From DATKAS01 sp963773315 (GTDB lineage: Bacteria; Actinomycetota; Acidimicrobiia; Acidimicrobiales; DATKAS01), in assembly GCA_963773315.1 (NCBI GenBank), contig CAVZAF010000003.1, forward strand, positions 62,001 through 126,000: DNA of 64,000 bases, written 5' to 3'. Shown piece by piece: positions 52,440 through 63,224 of this stretch. Both the position numbers and the translations under genes were made by a program. Position 1 is the first letter of the stretch. Each line of letters starts with the position of its first letter. Below the pieces are notes generated by a model. It had not been told where the DNA came from, ran no database searches, and saw nothing but the letters and a program-made list of their open reading frames with translations.

Positions 52440-55084
52440 GTCACCGACCGACGACGCGACGCGACGACGCAGACGACCACTCCCCTGAACAGCCGCGCCG
52501 CCGCTTCTCTGGCGGCCGCCGACGTCGCTCCATCGGTGACGTCCGCGATCTGGCCCAACAGGTCGATGATCTGCTTGACGTTGCGCACGAAGTCACCCGC
52601 GGCAAGGTCTTCGTCCTCGAGGACCTCGTCCAGCGACTCCCCCGATGCCCACGCGTGCGCGATCGGCACGAACGTCGGCTCGGGTGGTCGGGTCATGTCC
52701 AGACCCGCCTCGTCCTCGATCGCGTTGAGCTCGGTCGCCAGCTTGGCGAGCGATCGCCAGCGGTCGCGCACCTTGTTCGACGGGAACGACGGCGCTGGCG
52801 GCCCATCGGGGCTGCGGTGCTCGTACGTGAAGCACGACACCACGCCGGCGAGGGAGGCGGGATCGAGGTCGTCGAGCAGCCCCTGCCCGATGGCTTCGGA
52901 CAGCAGCAGGTCGCTCTCGTGGAAGAGCGCGGCGAGCCGCTCGCCGGCTCGGTGTCAGGGACCAGCCGTCCAGGTATCCCCACGTCTCGAGGATCCGCGA
53001 CGCACTCGATCGAAGCGCCGCGCGAGCGAGCCGACCCGACTGCCGATTCGGTTCTCGATCTCGCGCACCTCGCGAGCGACGCGCTCGGCTTGCGCGGAGG
53101 CCCGCATCCGTTCGTCGAGCTGCGGGTCACGCAGGATCGGGTCGGCAGGTCGCTCGTCCTCAGCGGCTCGGGTGCGGGGAGGAGCGCGCGAGCTCGGGCT
53201 GAGCCGCGCTCGTTCGAGCTTGTCGCGCCACCTCTCGCTGATACGACTGGCGGTTCGGAGCGAACGGGGTCGGCAGCTCGATCGAAGGCGACGGCTGGAC
53301 ACGACGTCGTCGAAGTCAGGCTCGGAGAGCGAGACGAGCGATCCGATCCGGCGTGATCACCCGCACGCTGCACGCCGCCACCGCGCCGCTGCGCCACCGT
53401 GAGCACGGCGGCTCGGCCGGCGTGCTTGCCCGACTCGTGAGCATGATGACGTCGCCGGGCTTCAGTCGTGCGAGCGACGCAGACGACCTGATCTCGACTG
53501 CGCTGCCATCGGGCCTGCGCTCTCGCCGAGGCCGGCTGCGTGCCGGTACTCCTCGATGTCGCCGTAGGGGCTGTGCGCCTCCTCTCGCAATGACGCGAGC
53601 ACGTCCCGGCGTCCGCTCGAGCCGCGCCTCGAGCCGCACGACGTCGCGGTCGGCCTGGTACTGGCCGAACGAGAGGTTCAGCAGGTGGTGGGCGTGCTCG
53701 CGTGGGTACGTGCGCACGAGGTTCGCGGCCATGTTGTAGGTCGGACGGAACGCCGAGGTGAGGCGGAACGTGCGGCTCGAGGCGAGGCCCGCGACCTGGT
53801 CGAACGGCACGAACGGTGACCACAGCACGATGGCGTGACCGACGGTGTCGATGCCTCGGCGGCCGGCTCGACCCGTCAGCTGCGTGTACTCACCAGGCGT
53901 CAGGAACTGATGTCGTTCGCCGGTGAACTTCGAGAGCTTCTCGATGACGACCGAGCGGGCCGGCATGTTGATCCCGAGCGCGAGGGTCTCGGTCGCGAAC
54001 ACGACCTTGACCAGGCCCTCGACGAAGCACGCCTCGACGGCTTCCTTGAACGGGGGCACGAGCCCCGCGTGGTGCGGCGCGACTCCGGCTTCGAGTCCGG
54101 CCATCCACCGCCCGTAGCCGAGCACCGCGAGGTCCGCGTCGTCGATGCCGCCGCAGCCGAGCGCCGACGATCTCGCGGATGCGATCCCGCTCGGCCGCGG
54201 TCGTGAGCTCGACGCCCGCATCGAGGCAGGCGGCTGCCGCATCAGAGCACGCGGCGCGGCTGAAGATGAAGTAGATCGCGGGGAGCATCCCCTGGTCCTC
54301 GAGCAGCTCGACGACTTCGATGCGCCGGGGCGTGTAGAACCGCCGTCTCGAACGACCCCGACCGGGCCACCCCGAGCGAGCTGCCTCGGCGTCGAGGCGG
54401 CTCGCCTCCGGGTTTGGTCGCCCGTCGACGAGCGTGGGCAGCAGGTGCAGACGGTCGGACGTACGGTCGCCGATGAGGTACAGGTTCTGGAGCTCGACCG
54501 GTCGGCGCTCTTCGATGATCGTCGCAGTCGTGCCGCGCACGGTGCTCATCCAGTCGGCGAGCTCGTCCGCGTTGCTCACCGTCGCGGACAGGCACACGAG
54601 GCGCGCCGACTGCGGCGTGTGGATGATCACCTCTTCCCAGACAGGCCCGCGATAGGCGTCCTGCAGGTAGTGCACCTCGTCCAGGATCACGTAGCGCAGG
54701 TCGCGCAGCGCGTCGGATCCTGCGTAGATCATGTTGCGCAGGACCTCGGTCGTCATCACGACGATCGGCGCGTCGCCGTTGATCGCGTTGTCGCCGGTGA
54801 GCAGGCCCACTTCGCAGTGCCGTGGCGGCGCACGAGGTCCGTGTACTTCTGGTTCGACAGCGCCTTGATCGGGGCCGTGTAGAAGGCCTTCGTGCCCTCG
54901 GCCAGCGCGCGGGCGATCGCGTACTCGGCCACCAGCGGTCTTCCCTGACGACGTCGGCGCGGCGACGAGGACTGATGCGCCCGCGTCGACAGCGTCGAGC
55001 GCGCGGAGCTGGAAGTCGTCGAGGCCGAAGCCGTACCCGGCGAGGAACGCGGCGCGGAGCGCTCCCGACGTCGAGCGGCGTCAC
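52436..55084 (-). CDS. helY: Ski2-like DEAH/D-box RNA helicase, HelY-like (frameshifts)
   Basis: About 880 residues. N-terminal GFGLDDFQLRALDAV with a Walker A region (APTSSGKT), motif II DEVHYLQD, motif III SATVSNADEL, motif V VVFATETLALGINMPAR and motif VI QLTGRAGRRGID. The C-terminal DSHCT-type domain ends ...AAAREAAARLFRG. This is the bacterial Ski2/Mtr4 group found beside tatC in mycobacteria (HelY). At least six indels are needed; all motifs are present. GTG start overlaps the TatC stop, giving the tatB-tatC-helY order known from mycobacteria. Confidence 0.88.
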
Positions 55085-55877
55085 GCGGGCGCCGGTGCGC
55101 TCCGCGTGCGGTGCCGAAGCACCAGCTTCCCGATCACGATCGAGACCTCGTAGAAGATGATGAGCGGGATCGACAGCGCGAGGAGGCTGTAGGGGTCTCC
55201 GCTCGGCGTCGCCACCGCGACGACGACGACGATGCCGACGATCGCGAAACGTCGAGCGCCCGCGAGCTGCTGTGGCGACAGCACACCAACGAGCTCGAGC
55301 GCGACGAGGAAGACCGGGAACTCGAAGCCGATGCCGAAGCCCAACATCATCAGCATGATGAGGCTCAGGTACGCGCCCGGCGCGAACAAGGGCTGCACGT
55401 CACCCGAGAACGAGATCAGGAACTGCAACGCCTTCGGGAAGGTCCAGAGCGCGATGCAGCGCACCCATGATGAAGAGGACCACCGCCGCGAAGACGAAGG
55501 GATCGCGTAGCGCTTCTCGTTCTCGTAGAGGCCAGGGGTCACGAACCTCCAGATCTGCCAGAGGATGATCGGAAGCGCGAGCACGACGCCTCCGTACCCC
55601 GTGACCTTCATCCGGACCGCGAAGCCCTCGAGAGGGTCGGTGATGACGAGCTTGCCCGGACAGGTCGAGGTGCTTCGCGGCGCACACGTCGCGGTACGGC
55701 CCAGTGAGCAAGTTCAGGATCTCGGGATAGAAGATGAACGCGAGCGACCCCACCGAGCGCGATGGCGACGAGGCAGACGATCAGGCGGCGCCGCAGCTCC
55801 GCCAGATGCTCGGCCAACGTCATGCGGTCGTGGACGGTCGGTCGGGACTTCGCGCCCCGCCGAAGGATCTTCCCCAC
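55081..55877 (-). CDS. tatC: Sec-independent protein translocase TatC (frameshifts)
   Basis: Receptor subunit for twin-arginine signal peptides. MTLAEHLAELRRRLIVCLVAIAL is split here into its known TatC opening, MTLAEHLAELRRR; FIFYPEILNLLTGPY, then YGGVVLALPIILWQIWRFV and PGLYENEKRY, and FGFGIGFEFPVFLVALELVG-like helices follow. Six helices in all. Indels near 55745, 55650 and 55470. GTG start begins 1 nt after the tatB stop; an ATG 54 nt downstream is the alternative. The stop overlaps the helicase GTG. Confidence 0.88.
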
Positions 55878-55878
55878 C

Positions 55879-56221
55879 TCAGGCGGCGGTCTCGCCCGAG
55901 GACGGCTGCTCCCCCGGGAGCTCGGGTGTGGTCGCCGGCTCGGGTACCGCCGTGGGGTTGGCGGGCGACAGCGGCGACTGGTCGGCCGATTCGGCCGTCG
56001 TCGCGGCGTCGTCGGTGGCCGGAGGCGAGGGCGGCTGCGACGCCTCGACGGGGTCGCTGAGCGCGTCGCGGAGCTCCGCTTCGAAACCGGAGGTGATGCG
56101 ACTTCAGCTCTCTCGTCGCTCGACCGAGCTTGCGCATCGCGTCGGGCAGCTTGTCCGGACCGAGGACGAGCAGCGCCACCACGGCGATGACGAGCAGCTC
56201 GGTCGCGGAGATGTTGAACAC
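55879..56221 (-). CDS. tatB: Twin-arginine translocase subunit TatB-like (frameshift)
   Basis: About 113 residues. FNISATELLVIAVVALLVLG is the single N-terminal helix, followed by the hinge GPDKLPDAMRKLGRATRELK and, after one indel near 56100, a Pro/Ala/Thr/Glu-rich tail (EASQPPSPPATDDAATT). The GPxKLP hinge marks TatA/B; length and neighbours favour TatB. GTG start with TAGACT (56233-56228) 6 nt upstream (leaderless). Confidence 0.82.
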
Positions 56222-56286
56222 GGCCGAAGTCTACGGCGCAGGCCCGTCCGGCAGATTGGCGGTCTCGTCTTCTGCGGCCGCCGGGA

Positions 56287-56643
56287 TCAGACCAGGTCGT
56301 CGTCCTCGCGACCCTCCGAGACACGGGGCTGAGACAGGCGCAGGAACCAGTCGTCGCGCCGCAGCAGCTCGTGGAACTCGAGGAGGTCGTCGTGGGAGAT
56401 GGGCGCCCCGGACCGGCGCTCTCGGAGCTCGGCCGGTCGGCTCCAAGTCGACCACGCGACGCCCGCCGCGAGCAGGAGCTCGACGATGTGGGGTTCGGCC
56501 GGCTTGGCCACAAGCGTGGAGCACATGGGGCACCGGAAGTGGTAGGTGCCCTCGTCGTCGTCGTCACACAGCCGGACCCAGACGTCCGCAGTGGTCATCT
56601 CGACGTCCCCGCATTCCGTGCAGGTGGCTCGGATCGTCGCCAT
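56287..56643 (-). CDS. Small zinc-ribbon protein of unknown function
   Basis: 118 residues. ATCTECGDVEMTTADVWVRL and HFRCPMCSTLVAKPAEPHIV form a four-cysteine zinc ribbon, followed by a helical part (PISHDDLLEFHELLRRDDWF) and an acidic tail. Conserved small proteins of this type are common in actinobacteria without a known role. It precedes the tat genes on the same strand, so co-transcription is possible. Confidence 0.65.
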   Translation of the reverse strand: MATIRATCTECGDVEMTTADVWVRLCDDDDEGTYHFRCPMCSTLVAKPAEPHIVELLLAAGVAWSTWSRPAELRERRSGAPISHDDLLEFHELLRRDDWFLRLSQPRVSEGREDDDLV

Positions 56644-56768
56644 GGTTGGTCGGGTGCCCTCCGGATGCGGCATCGCGCCTGGTGTGTCCCCCACGCGCAT
56701 CGGTGTCCCTCGCGTCATCGGCCCGCCGAAGGGCCGCCTTGAGCGCCGCCTGGTGGGAGAATTCCCCC

Positions 56769-57509
56769 GTGCAGCAGCGGCTTCCCTCGCTCAGGGTTCC
56801 CCCGATCGGGTTCGCCCATCGGGGGGCCCGGGCTCACGCGCAGGAGAACACGCTCGAGGCGTTTCGCCTGGCGCTGAAGCTGGGCGCCACCGGGCTCGAG
56901 AGCGACGTCTGGCTCACGAAGGACGGCGAGGCGGTGCTCGACCACGACGGCGTCGTGCGGGGCCGCTTCTTCGGTGCGCGCCCGATCGGAGGGCATCACC
57001 GCACCAAGCTCCCTGTCCACATCCCTACCCTCGGCGAGCTGTACGACGAGTGCGGCACCGACTTCGAGCTGTCACTCGACCTCAAGGACGACGCCGCGAT
57101 CGATGCCGTGCTGGCGACCGCTCGCAACGCGGGAGGTGACGCGATCGGCCGGCTGTGGGTCTGTCACCCTCAGTGGCAGACCTTGGCCGCGTTCCGTTCG
57201 ATGGACGCCGACGTGAAGCTCGTCGACTCGACCCGGCTCCGTGCCATCCGCGAGGGGACGGAGCGCAGAGCGGCAAACCTTGCGGACGCTGGGATCGACG
57301 CGCTCAACATGCACCACGCCGATTGGAACGGTGGTCTCACGACGTTGCTGCACCGGTTCGCGCGCTTCGCCTTCGCGTGGGATCTGCAACACGAGCACCT
57401 GCTGCGCACCGCGCTGCGCATGGGGATGGATGGCGTGTTCAGCGACCACACCGACCGCATGATGGACGCGCTGACGAGAGGAAGCGTGAGGGCGGCGACC
57501 AGGCGCTAA
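56769..57509 (+). CDS. Glycerophosphodiester phosphodiesterase
   Basis: 246 residues; GDPD TIM barrel. Catalytic His pair: FAHRGARAHAQENTLEAF near the start and LDHDGVVRG; metal ligands ESDVWLTKDG (E and D) and DFELSLDLKD. Cleaves glycerophosphodiesters to glycerol-3-phosphate and an alcohol. The GTG is 6 nt after a GAGAAT that only weakly matches the leaderless -10. No signal peptide, so it is likely cytoplasmic. Overlaps the end of the convergent signal peptidase gene by 4 nt. Confidence 0.88.
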   Translation: MQQRLPSLRVPPIGFAHRGARAHAQENTLEAFRLALKLGATGLESDVWLTKDGEAVLDHDGVVRGRFFGARPIGGHHRTKLPVHIPTLGELYDECGTDFELSLDLKDDAAIDAVLATARNAGGDAIGRLWVCHPQWQTLAAFRSMDADVKLVDSTRLRAIREGTERRAANLADAGIDALNMHHADWNGGLTTLLHRFARFAFAWDLQHEHLLRTALRMGMDGVFSDHTDRMMDALTRGSVRAATRR

Positions 57510-58090
57510 AGGAAGCCGAGGTGGCTGAGCGGCCAGATGCGAACGAACGCGCGGCCGACGATCAGGTTCTTGTCGATCGGGCCGAAGAAGCGCGAGTCGC
57601 GCGAGTCACCCCTGTTGTCGCCCATCACGAACACCGTGCCGGGTGGCACCTTCGTCGGGGGGAGGTTGTCGGTGACGGTGCCGGCCGGCAGGTACGGCTC
57701 GTCGAGCGGGCGCCCGTCGATGTACACCTGCCCGTTCTGGGTCGAGACGGTCTCGCCGGGGAGCGCGATGACGCGCTTGATGAGGTCCTTGATGGCGTCG
57801 GGAGGCTCGTCCTTCGGACGCTCGAACACGACGATGTCGCCGCGGTGGATGTCGTGGACCTTGTAGGCGAGCTTGTTCACCAGCACCCGGTCACCGATTC
57901 GGAGCGTGGGCTCCATCGAGCGCGACGGGATGTAGAAGGCCTGGAGGAAGAACGTCTTGATGATGAGAGCGACGAGGAGCGCTCCGACGATGACCGCAAC
58001 CCATTCGAGGATCGACTTCACGTTGGAGCGCGGCGCGACTTCCTCTGGCTGTGGGACGTCGGCGGCGGGGGGTGAATCGGATTCGATCAC
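57506..58090 (-). CDS. lepB: Signal peptidase I
   Basis: 194 residues. One N-terminal helix (ILEWVAVIVGALLVALIIK) anchors the enzyme; the catalytic Ser lies in YIPSRSMEPTL and the general-base Lys in LIKRVIALPGE; GDNRGDSRDSRFFGPI is the C-terminal box E. Removes signal peptides from exported proteins, such as the lipid-free exports seen nearby. TACCCT lies 10 nt before the GTG. Located between pafA and tat genes, where mycobacteria carry pafBC. Confidence 0.93.
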   Translation of the reverse strand: MIESDSPPAADVPQPEEVAPRSNVKSILEWVAVIVGALLVALIIKTFFLQAFYIPSRSMEPTLRIGDRVLVNKLAYKVHDIHRGDIVVFERPKDEPPDAIKDLIKRVIALPGETVSTQNGQVYIDGRPLDEPYLPAGTVTDNLPPTKVPPGTVFVMGDNRGDSRDSRFFGPIDKNLIVGRAFVRIWPLSHLGFL

Positions 58091-58122
58091 GGAGATCCGA
58101 AGGGTAGCGGGGCGAGGTGGCG

Positions 58123-59482
58123 TCAGAGCGACGCGATGAGCTTCTCGACACGCTCGTCGCGCGACTTGAAGGGGTCCTTGCAGAGCACGGTGCGCTGGGC
58201 CTGGTCGTTCAGCTTCAGGTGCACCCAGTCGACCGTGTAGTCACGCTTGCGCTCCTTCGCACGTCGGATGAATTCGCCCCGCAGGCGGGCACGGGTGGTC
58301 TGCGGGGGCGTGTCGACCGCGGTGTCGATGTCGGCGTCGGTGCACATCCGCTCGACGAGATCCTTCTGTTGCATGCGGTAGAAGAGGCTGCGCGACCGAT
58401 TGACGTCGTGGTACTGCAAGTCCATGAGCGCGACCTTCGGGTGGCTCAAGGGAAGGTCGTGCTTCGCGCGGTACGCCTCGATGAGCCGATGCTTGATCAC
58501 CCAGTCGCACTCGCGGTCGAGCGAGAGCGGGTCCTCCTCGATCTTGGTGAGGCAGTGCTCCCACATCTTCAGCGCCTGCATCTCGAGCGGGCTGAAGCCC
58601 TTCGCGTCGGCGTAGCGGAGCGCGCGGCTCGAGGTACTCGCTCTGGATGTCGAGGGCGCTCGCCTCGCGCCCGTTGGCGAGGCGCACTCGGCGAGTGCAG
58701 GTCATGTCGTGGCTGATCTCGCGGATCGCTCGGATCGGGTTCTCGAGCGTCATGTCGCGCAGCACGCACGACGGGTCCTCGAGCATGCGCAGCAGGATGC
58801 TCGTCGTGCCGACCTTCAAGAACGTCGCGTACTCGCTCATGTTCGAGTCGCCGACGATCACGTGGAGCCGGCGGAAGCGCTCGGCATCGGCGTGCGGCTC
58901 GTCTCGCGTGTTGATGATCGGGCGGCTGCGCGTCGTCGCGCTCGAGACCCCCTCCCAGATGTGCTCGGCCCGCTGGCTCACGCAGTACATCGCTCCCCGC
59001 GCGGTCTGCAGCACCTTGCCCGCGCCCGCGAAGATCTGACGGCTCACGAAGAACGGGATGAGCACTTCTGCGTAGTGACCGAAGTCGTCACGGCGGCTCG
59101 TGAGGTAGTTCTCGTGGCAGCCGTAGGAGTTGCCCGCGGAGTCGGTGTTGTTCTTGAAGAGGTAGATGACGCCGCGGATGCCCTCTTCTCGAAGACGTTG
59201 CTCGGCGCTCGCGAGCAGCTGCTCGAGGATGCGCTCGCCCGCCTTGTCGTGCACGACGAGGTCGTAGATCGAGTCGCACTCGGGCGTCGCGTACTCGGGG
59301 TGGCTGCCGACGTCGAGGTAGAGCCGTGCGCCGTTCGCGAGGAACACGTTCGAGCTGCGACCCCACGACACGACGCGACGGAAGAGGTAGCGGGCCACTT
59401 CGTCGGGGCTGAGTCGACGTTGGCCGCGCAGGGTGCACGTGACGCCGTACTCGTTCTCGAGGCCGAAGATCCGGCGCTCCAC
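58123..59482 (-). CDS. pafA: Pup--protein ligase PafA (one frameshift)
   Basis: Ligates Pup to lysines of target proteins for proteasomal turnover. 452 residues, the normal length. Opens RRIFGLENEYGVTCT with the ATP/Mg Glu9, and Asp57 in LYLDVGSHPEYATPEC matches the catalytic Asp of PafA. NNTDSAGNSYGCHENYLTSR and SNMSEYATFLKVGTTSILL follow. One indel near 58625 separates the last ~165 residues (KGFSPLEMQALKMWEHCL...). TAGGTT lies 6 nt before the GTG. In this genome pafBC do not follow. Confidence 0.93.
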
Positions 59483-59542
59483 GCCGCCAACCTATCGGGG
59501 GCCACCCGGGAGGCAGTCGCACCCCCGGCTACGCTTCCGCTG

Positions 59543-59868
59543 ATGCAGCAGGGCCGAATGGTTCGCCTGGCGACCGTGCAGTCTGGGTTCGAGGCAAAGG
59601 TGATGGCCGCCCGTCTTGGGGGCCGAGGGCATCGTCTGGGAGCTGCGAGGCGCGGTCGACGGGCCGTATCCGATGGGTCCGGTCGTCGTGCTCGTGGAAG
59701 AGCACGAGCTCGACGTCGCGCGCGAGCTGCTCCTCGTGGACGAGGTCGAGTCGTCTTTCGACGATGCTGACGGTCATCTGGCGCGACCGCCGTTCTTCGT
59801 GTGGCTCGCGATCGCCGCGGTGGTCGTGGTGGCCGACGAGCACGCTGTTGCGGGTGCTCGTCGTCTAG
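59543..59868 (+). CDS. DUF2007-like small protein (frameshifts)
   Basis: About 108 residues. MVRLATVQSGFEAKVMAARL, then in another frame GAEGIVWELRGAVDGPYPMG and VVLVEEHELDVARELLLVDE, which match a DUF2007-type putative signal-transducing fold. A closing membrane helix (FFVWLAIAAVVVV) is followed by TSTLLRVLVV in a third frame ending at the TAG used here. TACGCT lies 7 nt before the ATG. Divergent from pafA. Confidence 0.6.
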
Positions 59869-59877
59869 CAACCGTCA

Positions 59878-60760
59878 GCCGACAATGAACTCGCCGCTCA
59901 CGACTGTCTTGTTGTTCTCGTCGGTGTTGCCGGCCATGAGGTAGCGACCCGATTTCAGATCGACGACGATGTACCCCGTCGCGCCGACCGGCATCGTCTC
60001 GCTGAACCCGGCGACGAGCGGCGCGGGAAGAGCGAAGGTCTTCGCCTCGCCCGTGCCGATCGTGCTGAAGTAGTCGTTGACGGCGGCGTCGACATCTGAC
60101 ACGGGGGCGTCGGTGGGCCCGACGACGTTGAAGTCGGACGAGGTGCTTCCCGCCGTTCTTCACGGCGTAGTGCCCGAGTGCACCCCAGGCGGTGCGGTGA
60201 TCGTCTTGTCGGTGATGTCGATCGTGCCCTGCGACTCGGGGCGGTCGTGTTGCCTTCGCCGACCGTGAGTCCGCGGCCATGCCCAGCGACGCAGTGGGGC
60301 GTGCCATCCGGTGAAGGGATGAAGCAGGCGAGCACGTAGCTGCCGGCAGGGAAGTGCGGCATCGTCGTCTCCGATCGCCCGGCGGGAGCAGCCCGGGCGT
60401 GCCGTAGAACGAGGTCGTCGGATCGCCGTCGAAGACCGCAGCGATCTGCTCGGGATCGGGCTGACCTGCCGCCTCGAGGATCGGAAGCGCGTCAGCCGAC
60501 TGTCTTGCCCGGCTTGCAGCTTCAACGGCACGAGGATGTGCGGCTCCTTGCCGTCGTTCTTGAAGGTCACCTGAGCGAAGCCGCCGGTGATGTCGCCGGA
60601 GACGTCGAACTTGTACTCGGTGGCGACGGTGATCGTCACGGCGTTGCCGCTCGCTGACGACCCTCTCGCTGCGCGCTGCCGGAGTCGTCACCGCAGGCGG
60701 TGAGGACTGCACCCGACAGCAACGCGATCCCGAGGCGAGGACCAACCAGTCGAGGGACAT
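59878..60760 (-). CDS. Cupredoxin-like lipoprotein, copy B (frameshifts)
   Basis: About 290 residues. Signal peptide ending TAC (lipobox LTAC), then two tandem beta domains. The first is cupredoxin-like: His in DGKEPHILVPLKL, Cys in SYVLACFIPSPDGTPH, then His and, after frame correction, ASLGM with Met, giving the H-C-H-M ligand order of a blue-copper site. The second domain starts near ITDKTITAPPG and ends VSGEFIVG without those ligands. Frames shift at least four times. ATG overlaps the stop of copy A (TGATG). Copper binding or electron transfer outside the cell is inference. Confidence 0.62.
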
Positions 60761-61678
60761 CACGACACCTCGAATTCACCGCTGACGAGCGTCTTGCCGG
60801 TGGTGTCGATCGGAGTTGCCGGCCATGAGATAGCGACCCTTCTCGAGGTCGAGGACGATGTAGCCGGACTGGCCGGACGGGAGCGAGTCGCTGAAGCCGC
60901 CGAGGAGCGGAGCCGGGAGGCTGAACGGCTGCGTCTCTCCCGTGCCGATCGAGTTGAAGTAGCCGTTGACCGCGGCGTCGAAGTCGCTGACTTGCTTGTC
61001 GGTCGGGCCCGCCATGTTGAAGTCGGACGGGTCGGTGCCGGTGTTCGTGACCTCGTACGTCCCCGACTTCATGCCGTCGGGCGCGGTGATCTTGTCGGCG
61101 CGTGATGCTGATCGTGCCGTCGGTCTTCGGCGGGGTCGAGGTGCCGCCGCTGTCGGCAACGGTGAAGTCCTTCGCCATGCCGAGCGAGAAGTGCGGCTGA
61201 CCCTCGGGCGACGGCAGGAAGCACACGAACGCGTAGTTGCCTGCCGGAAGGTCGGCGATCGTCGTCTCGCTGCCGCCCGGAGCCAGAAGGCCCGGCGTGC
61301 CGTAGAACGCCGTGTTCGGGTCACCGTCGAACACCGCCGCAGCAACTGCGGGATCGGGCTCGCCCTCCTGCTCGAGCAAGGGCAGCGCGTCGGCGACCGT
61401 CTTGCCGGCCTGCAGCTTCAGCGCCACGAGGATGTGCGGCTCCTTGCCGTCGTTCTCGAACGTGACCTTGTTGAAGCCGCCTGCGGCAGTTCCGGAGACG
61501 TCGAACTTGTACTCGGTCGCCTTCACGGTGAGGCCGCTCGCGTCGAGCCACCGCCGGCCGTCGTCGCTGCGCTTCCGCCCGTCGTTGCGCTGCTCGATCC
61601 GGAGTCGTCGCCGCAGGCCGCCAGCCCTGCTCCCATGAGCAGCGCACCCGTGAGGAGGACGACAGGGAACCTTCGCAT
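60760..61678 (-). CDS. Cupredoxin-like lipoprotein, copy A (frameshifts)
   Basis: About 300 residues. Signal peptide and lipobox LAAC, Ser/Thr/Gly linker, then the same two-domain plan as copy B. Potential copper ligands: His in DGKEPHILVALKL, Cys in NYAFVCFLPSPEGQPH, His there, and Met in HFSLGMAKDF. The second domain reads ITAPDGMKSGTYEVTNTGT...DFNMAGPTD, closing VSGEFEVS after frame correction. GAGGTGTCGTG precedes the ATG. A TACAGT -10 lies near 61720. Fifty-eight nt downstream of prcA on the same strand. Confidence 0.65.
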
Positions 61679-61735
61679 CACGACACCTCGATTTTCGCCC
61701 GGCGACAAGTCGAGCGACTGTAGGCCGCGACGCCG

Positions 61736-62415
61736 TCAGCTCAGGTGTTCTGCAACCTGATTGTCATCGAGCCGTCGGAAGGCGCGACGGCCGTTGCTCC
61801 GCGGCCAGGAGGGCGACCTCGAGATCGGTGGCGGTCGAGGGTGCGATCAGGACCCGCGAGGGCGCCGACGGCGACGCGCACTGCGTCGCGCAGCGAGAGG
61901 TTCTCGGACCATGTCTGCGAGACTCGCTCCAGCGATCACTTCGCTGTCGCCACCCAGGACGCTGTAGTTGTGCTCGTCGACGACGGTGCCGTCGTAGAGG
62001 ACATGGAACATCTGATCCTCAGCCGAGCTGCCGCGCACCTCGGCGATGAGGATCTCGACCTCCATCGGCTTCACCTCGTGCGTGAAGATCTGACCGAGGA
62101 TCTGCGAGTACTGGTTCGCGAGTGACCGGGCATCGACGTCGTCACGGCTGTACGAGTAGCCCTTGAGGTCGGCGGCACGCACTCCCGCGACGCGGAGCTG
62201 GTCGTACTCGTTGTATCGGCCGACTCCCCCGAACGCGATGCGGTCGTAGATCTCGCTGACCTTGCGCAACGTGTTGCTCGGGTTCTCGGCGACGATCAGG
62301 ATGCCGTCCTGAAGGTGACCGCAGTGAGGCTGCGCCCGCGAGCGATGCCTTTCCGCGCGTAGTCCGCGCGGTCCTTCATCATCTGCTCGGGGGCGACGTA
62401 GAAGGGCATGCTCAT
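61736..62415 (-). CDS. prcA: Proteasome alpha subunit (frameshifts)
   Basis: Gate ring of the 20S proteasome. Starts MSMPFYVAPEQMMKDRADYARKG as two adjoining conserved pieces (MPFYVAPEQMMKDR, YARKGIARGR), then ILIVAENPSNTLRKVSEIYD, IAFGGVGRYNEYDQLRVAGV and LGQIFTHEVKPMEVEILIAE. About 226 residues. Indels near 62305, 61910 and 61830; the end RRAFRRLDDNQVAEHLS, readable in the third frame, is a natural PrcA-type tail. ATG overlaps the prcB stop (ATGA). Confidence 0.9.
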
Positions 62416-63210
62416 TGGGCCGGCCCTCCTGGGTTCGCGGCGAGCGCCTCGAGGAGCGCCCGGAAGCGCCCTGCGAGCTCGTCATCGCTCACTCGCTCGA
62501 ACCCTCGCCCAGTGATCGTGGCCACGACCGGGAAGATGCCGCGCATCAGGTCGGGGCCGCCCGTGGCGGAGTCCTCGTCCGCGGCCTCGAACAGTGCCCG
62601 GAGGCACAGATCGATGCCCTCGTCACGAGTGAGGCCGTCGCGGTACGCGACCTTGATCACCGTGCCGGCATGCAGGCTGCCCGAGCCGGTGGCGCGTGTG
62701 ATCGCGCTCCTCGTACCGGCCGCCCGTCACGTCGTAGGTGAAGAGGCGCCCCATGTTCCGGCGCAGGTCGAATCCGGCGAAGATCGGCACCACTACGAGG
62801 CCTTGCATCGCCGCGGGCAGGTTCGAGCGGACCATCTGGCTGAGCTGGTTGGCCTTGCCGTCGAGGCTGAGCTCGCCTCCCTCGACCTTCTCGTAGTGCT
62901 CGAGCTGCAGCTGGAAGAGCTTCACCATCTCCATCGCGGGGCCGGCCGCGCCCGCGATCGCGATGCCCGAGTGGCGGTCGGCGGGGAACACCTTTTCCAT
63001 CGCGCGGTGGCTGATCAGGTTGCCCGACGTCGCACGGCGGTCGCCGGCCATGACGACGCCGTCGGCGAATCGCATCGCCACGCAGGTCGTTGCGTGGGTG
63101 ACGGGCACGGCGACGCCGGGATCAGGCAGTGGGTTGTGGCCCATCCGCTGGAGAAGGTTCGAGAAGCTCGGGCCGGGATCGTCCGCCGGCAGGAAGAAGG
63201 GCATCGACAT
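62412..63210 (-). CDS. prcB: Proteasome beta subunit (one frameshift)
   Basis: Protease subunit with an N-terminal propeptide of ~40 residues removed to expose catalytic Thr. The processing site reads HA|TTCVAMRFADGVVMAGDRR, i.e. HA instead of the common HG before Thr. ISHRAMEKVFPADRHSGIAI and MVKLFQLQLEHYEKVEG follow. One indel near 62705 separates the last third (KVAYRDGLTRDEGIDLCLRAL). Total ~266 residues, normal. TAGCCT (63227-63222) lies 11 nt before the ATG. Confidence 0.93.
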
Positions 63211-63224
63211 AGGTGTCGCCGAGG

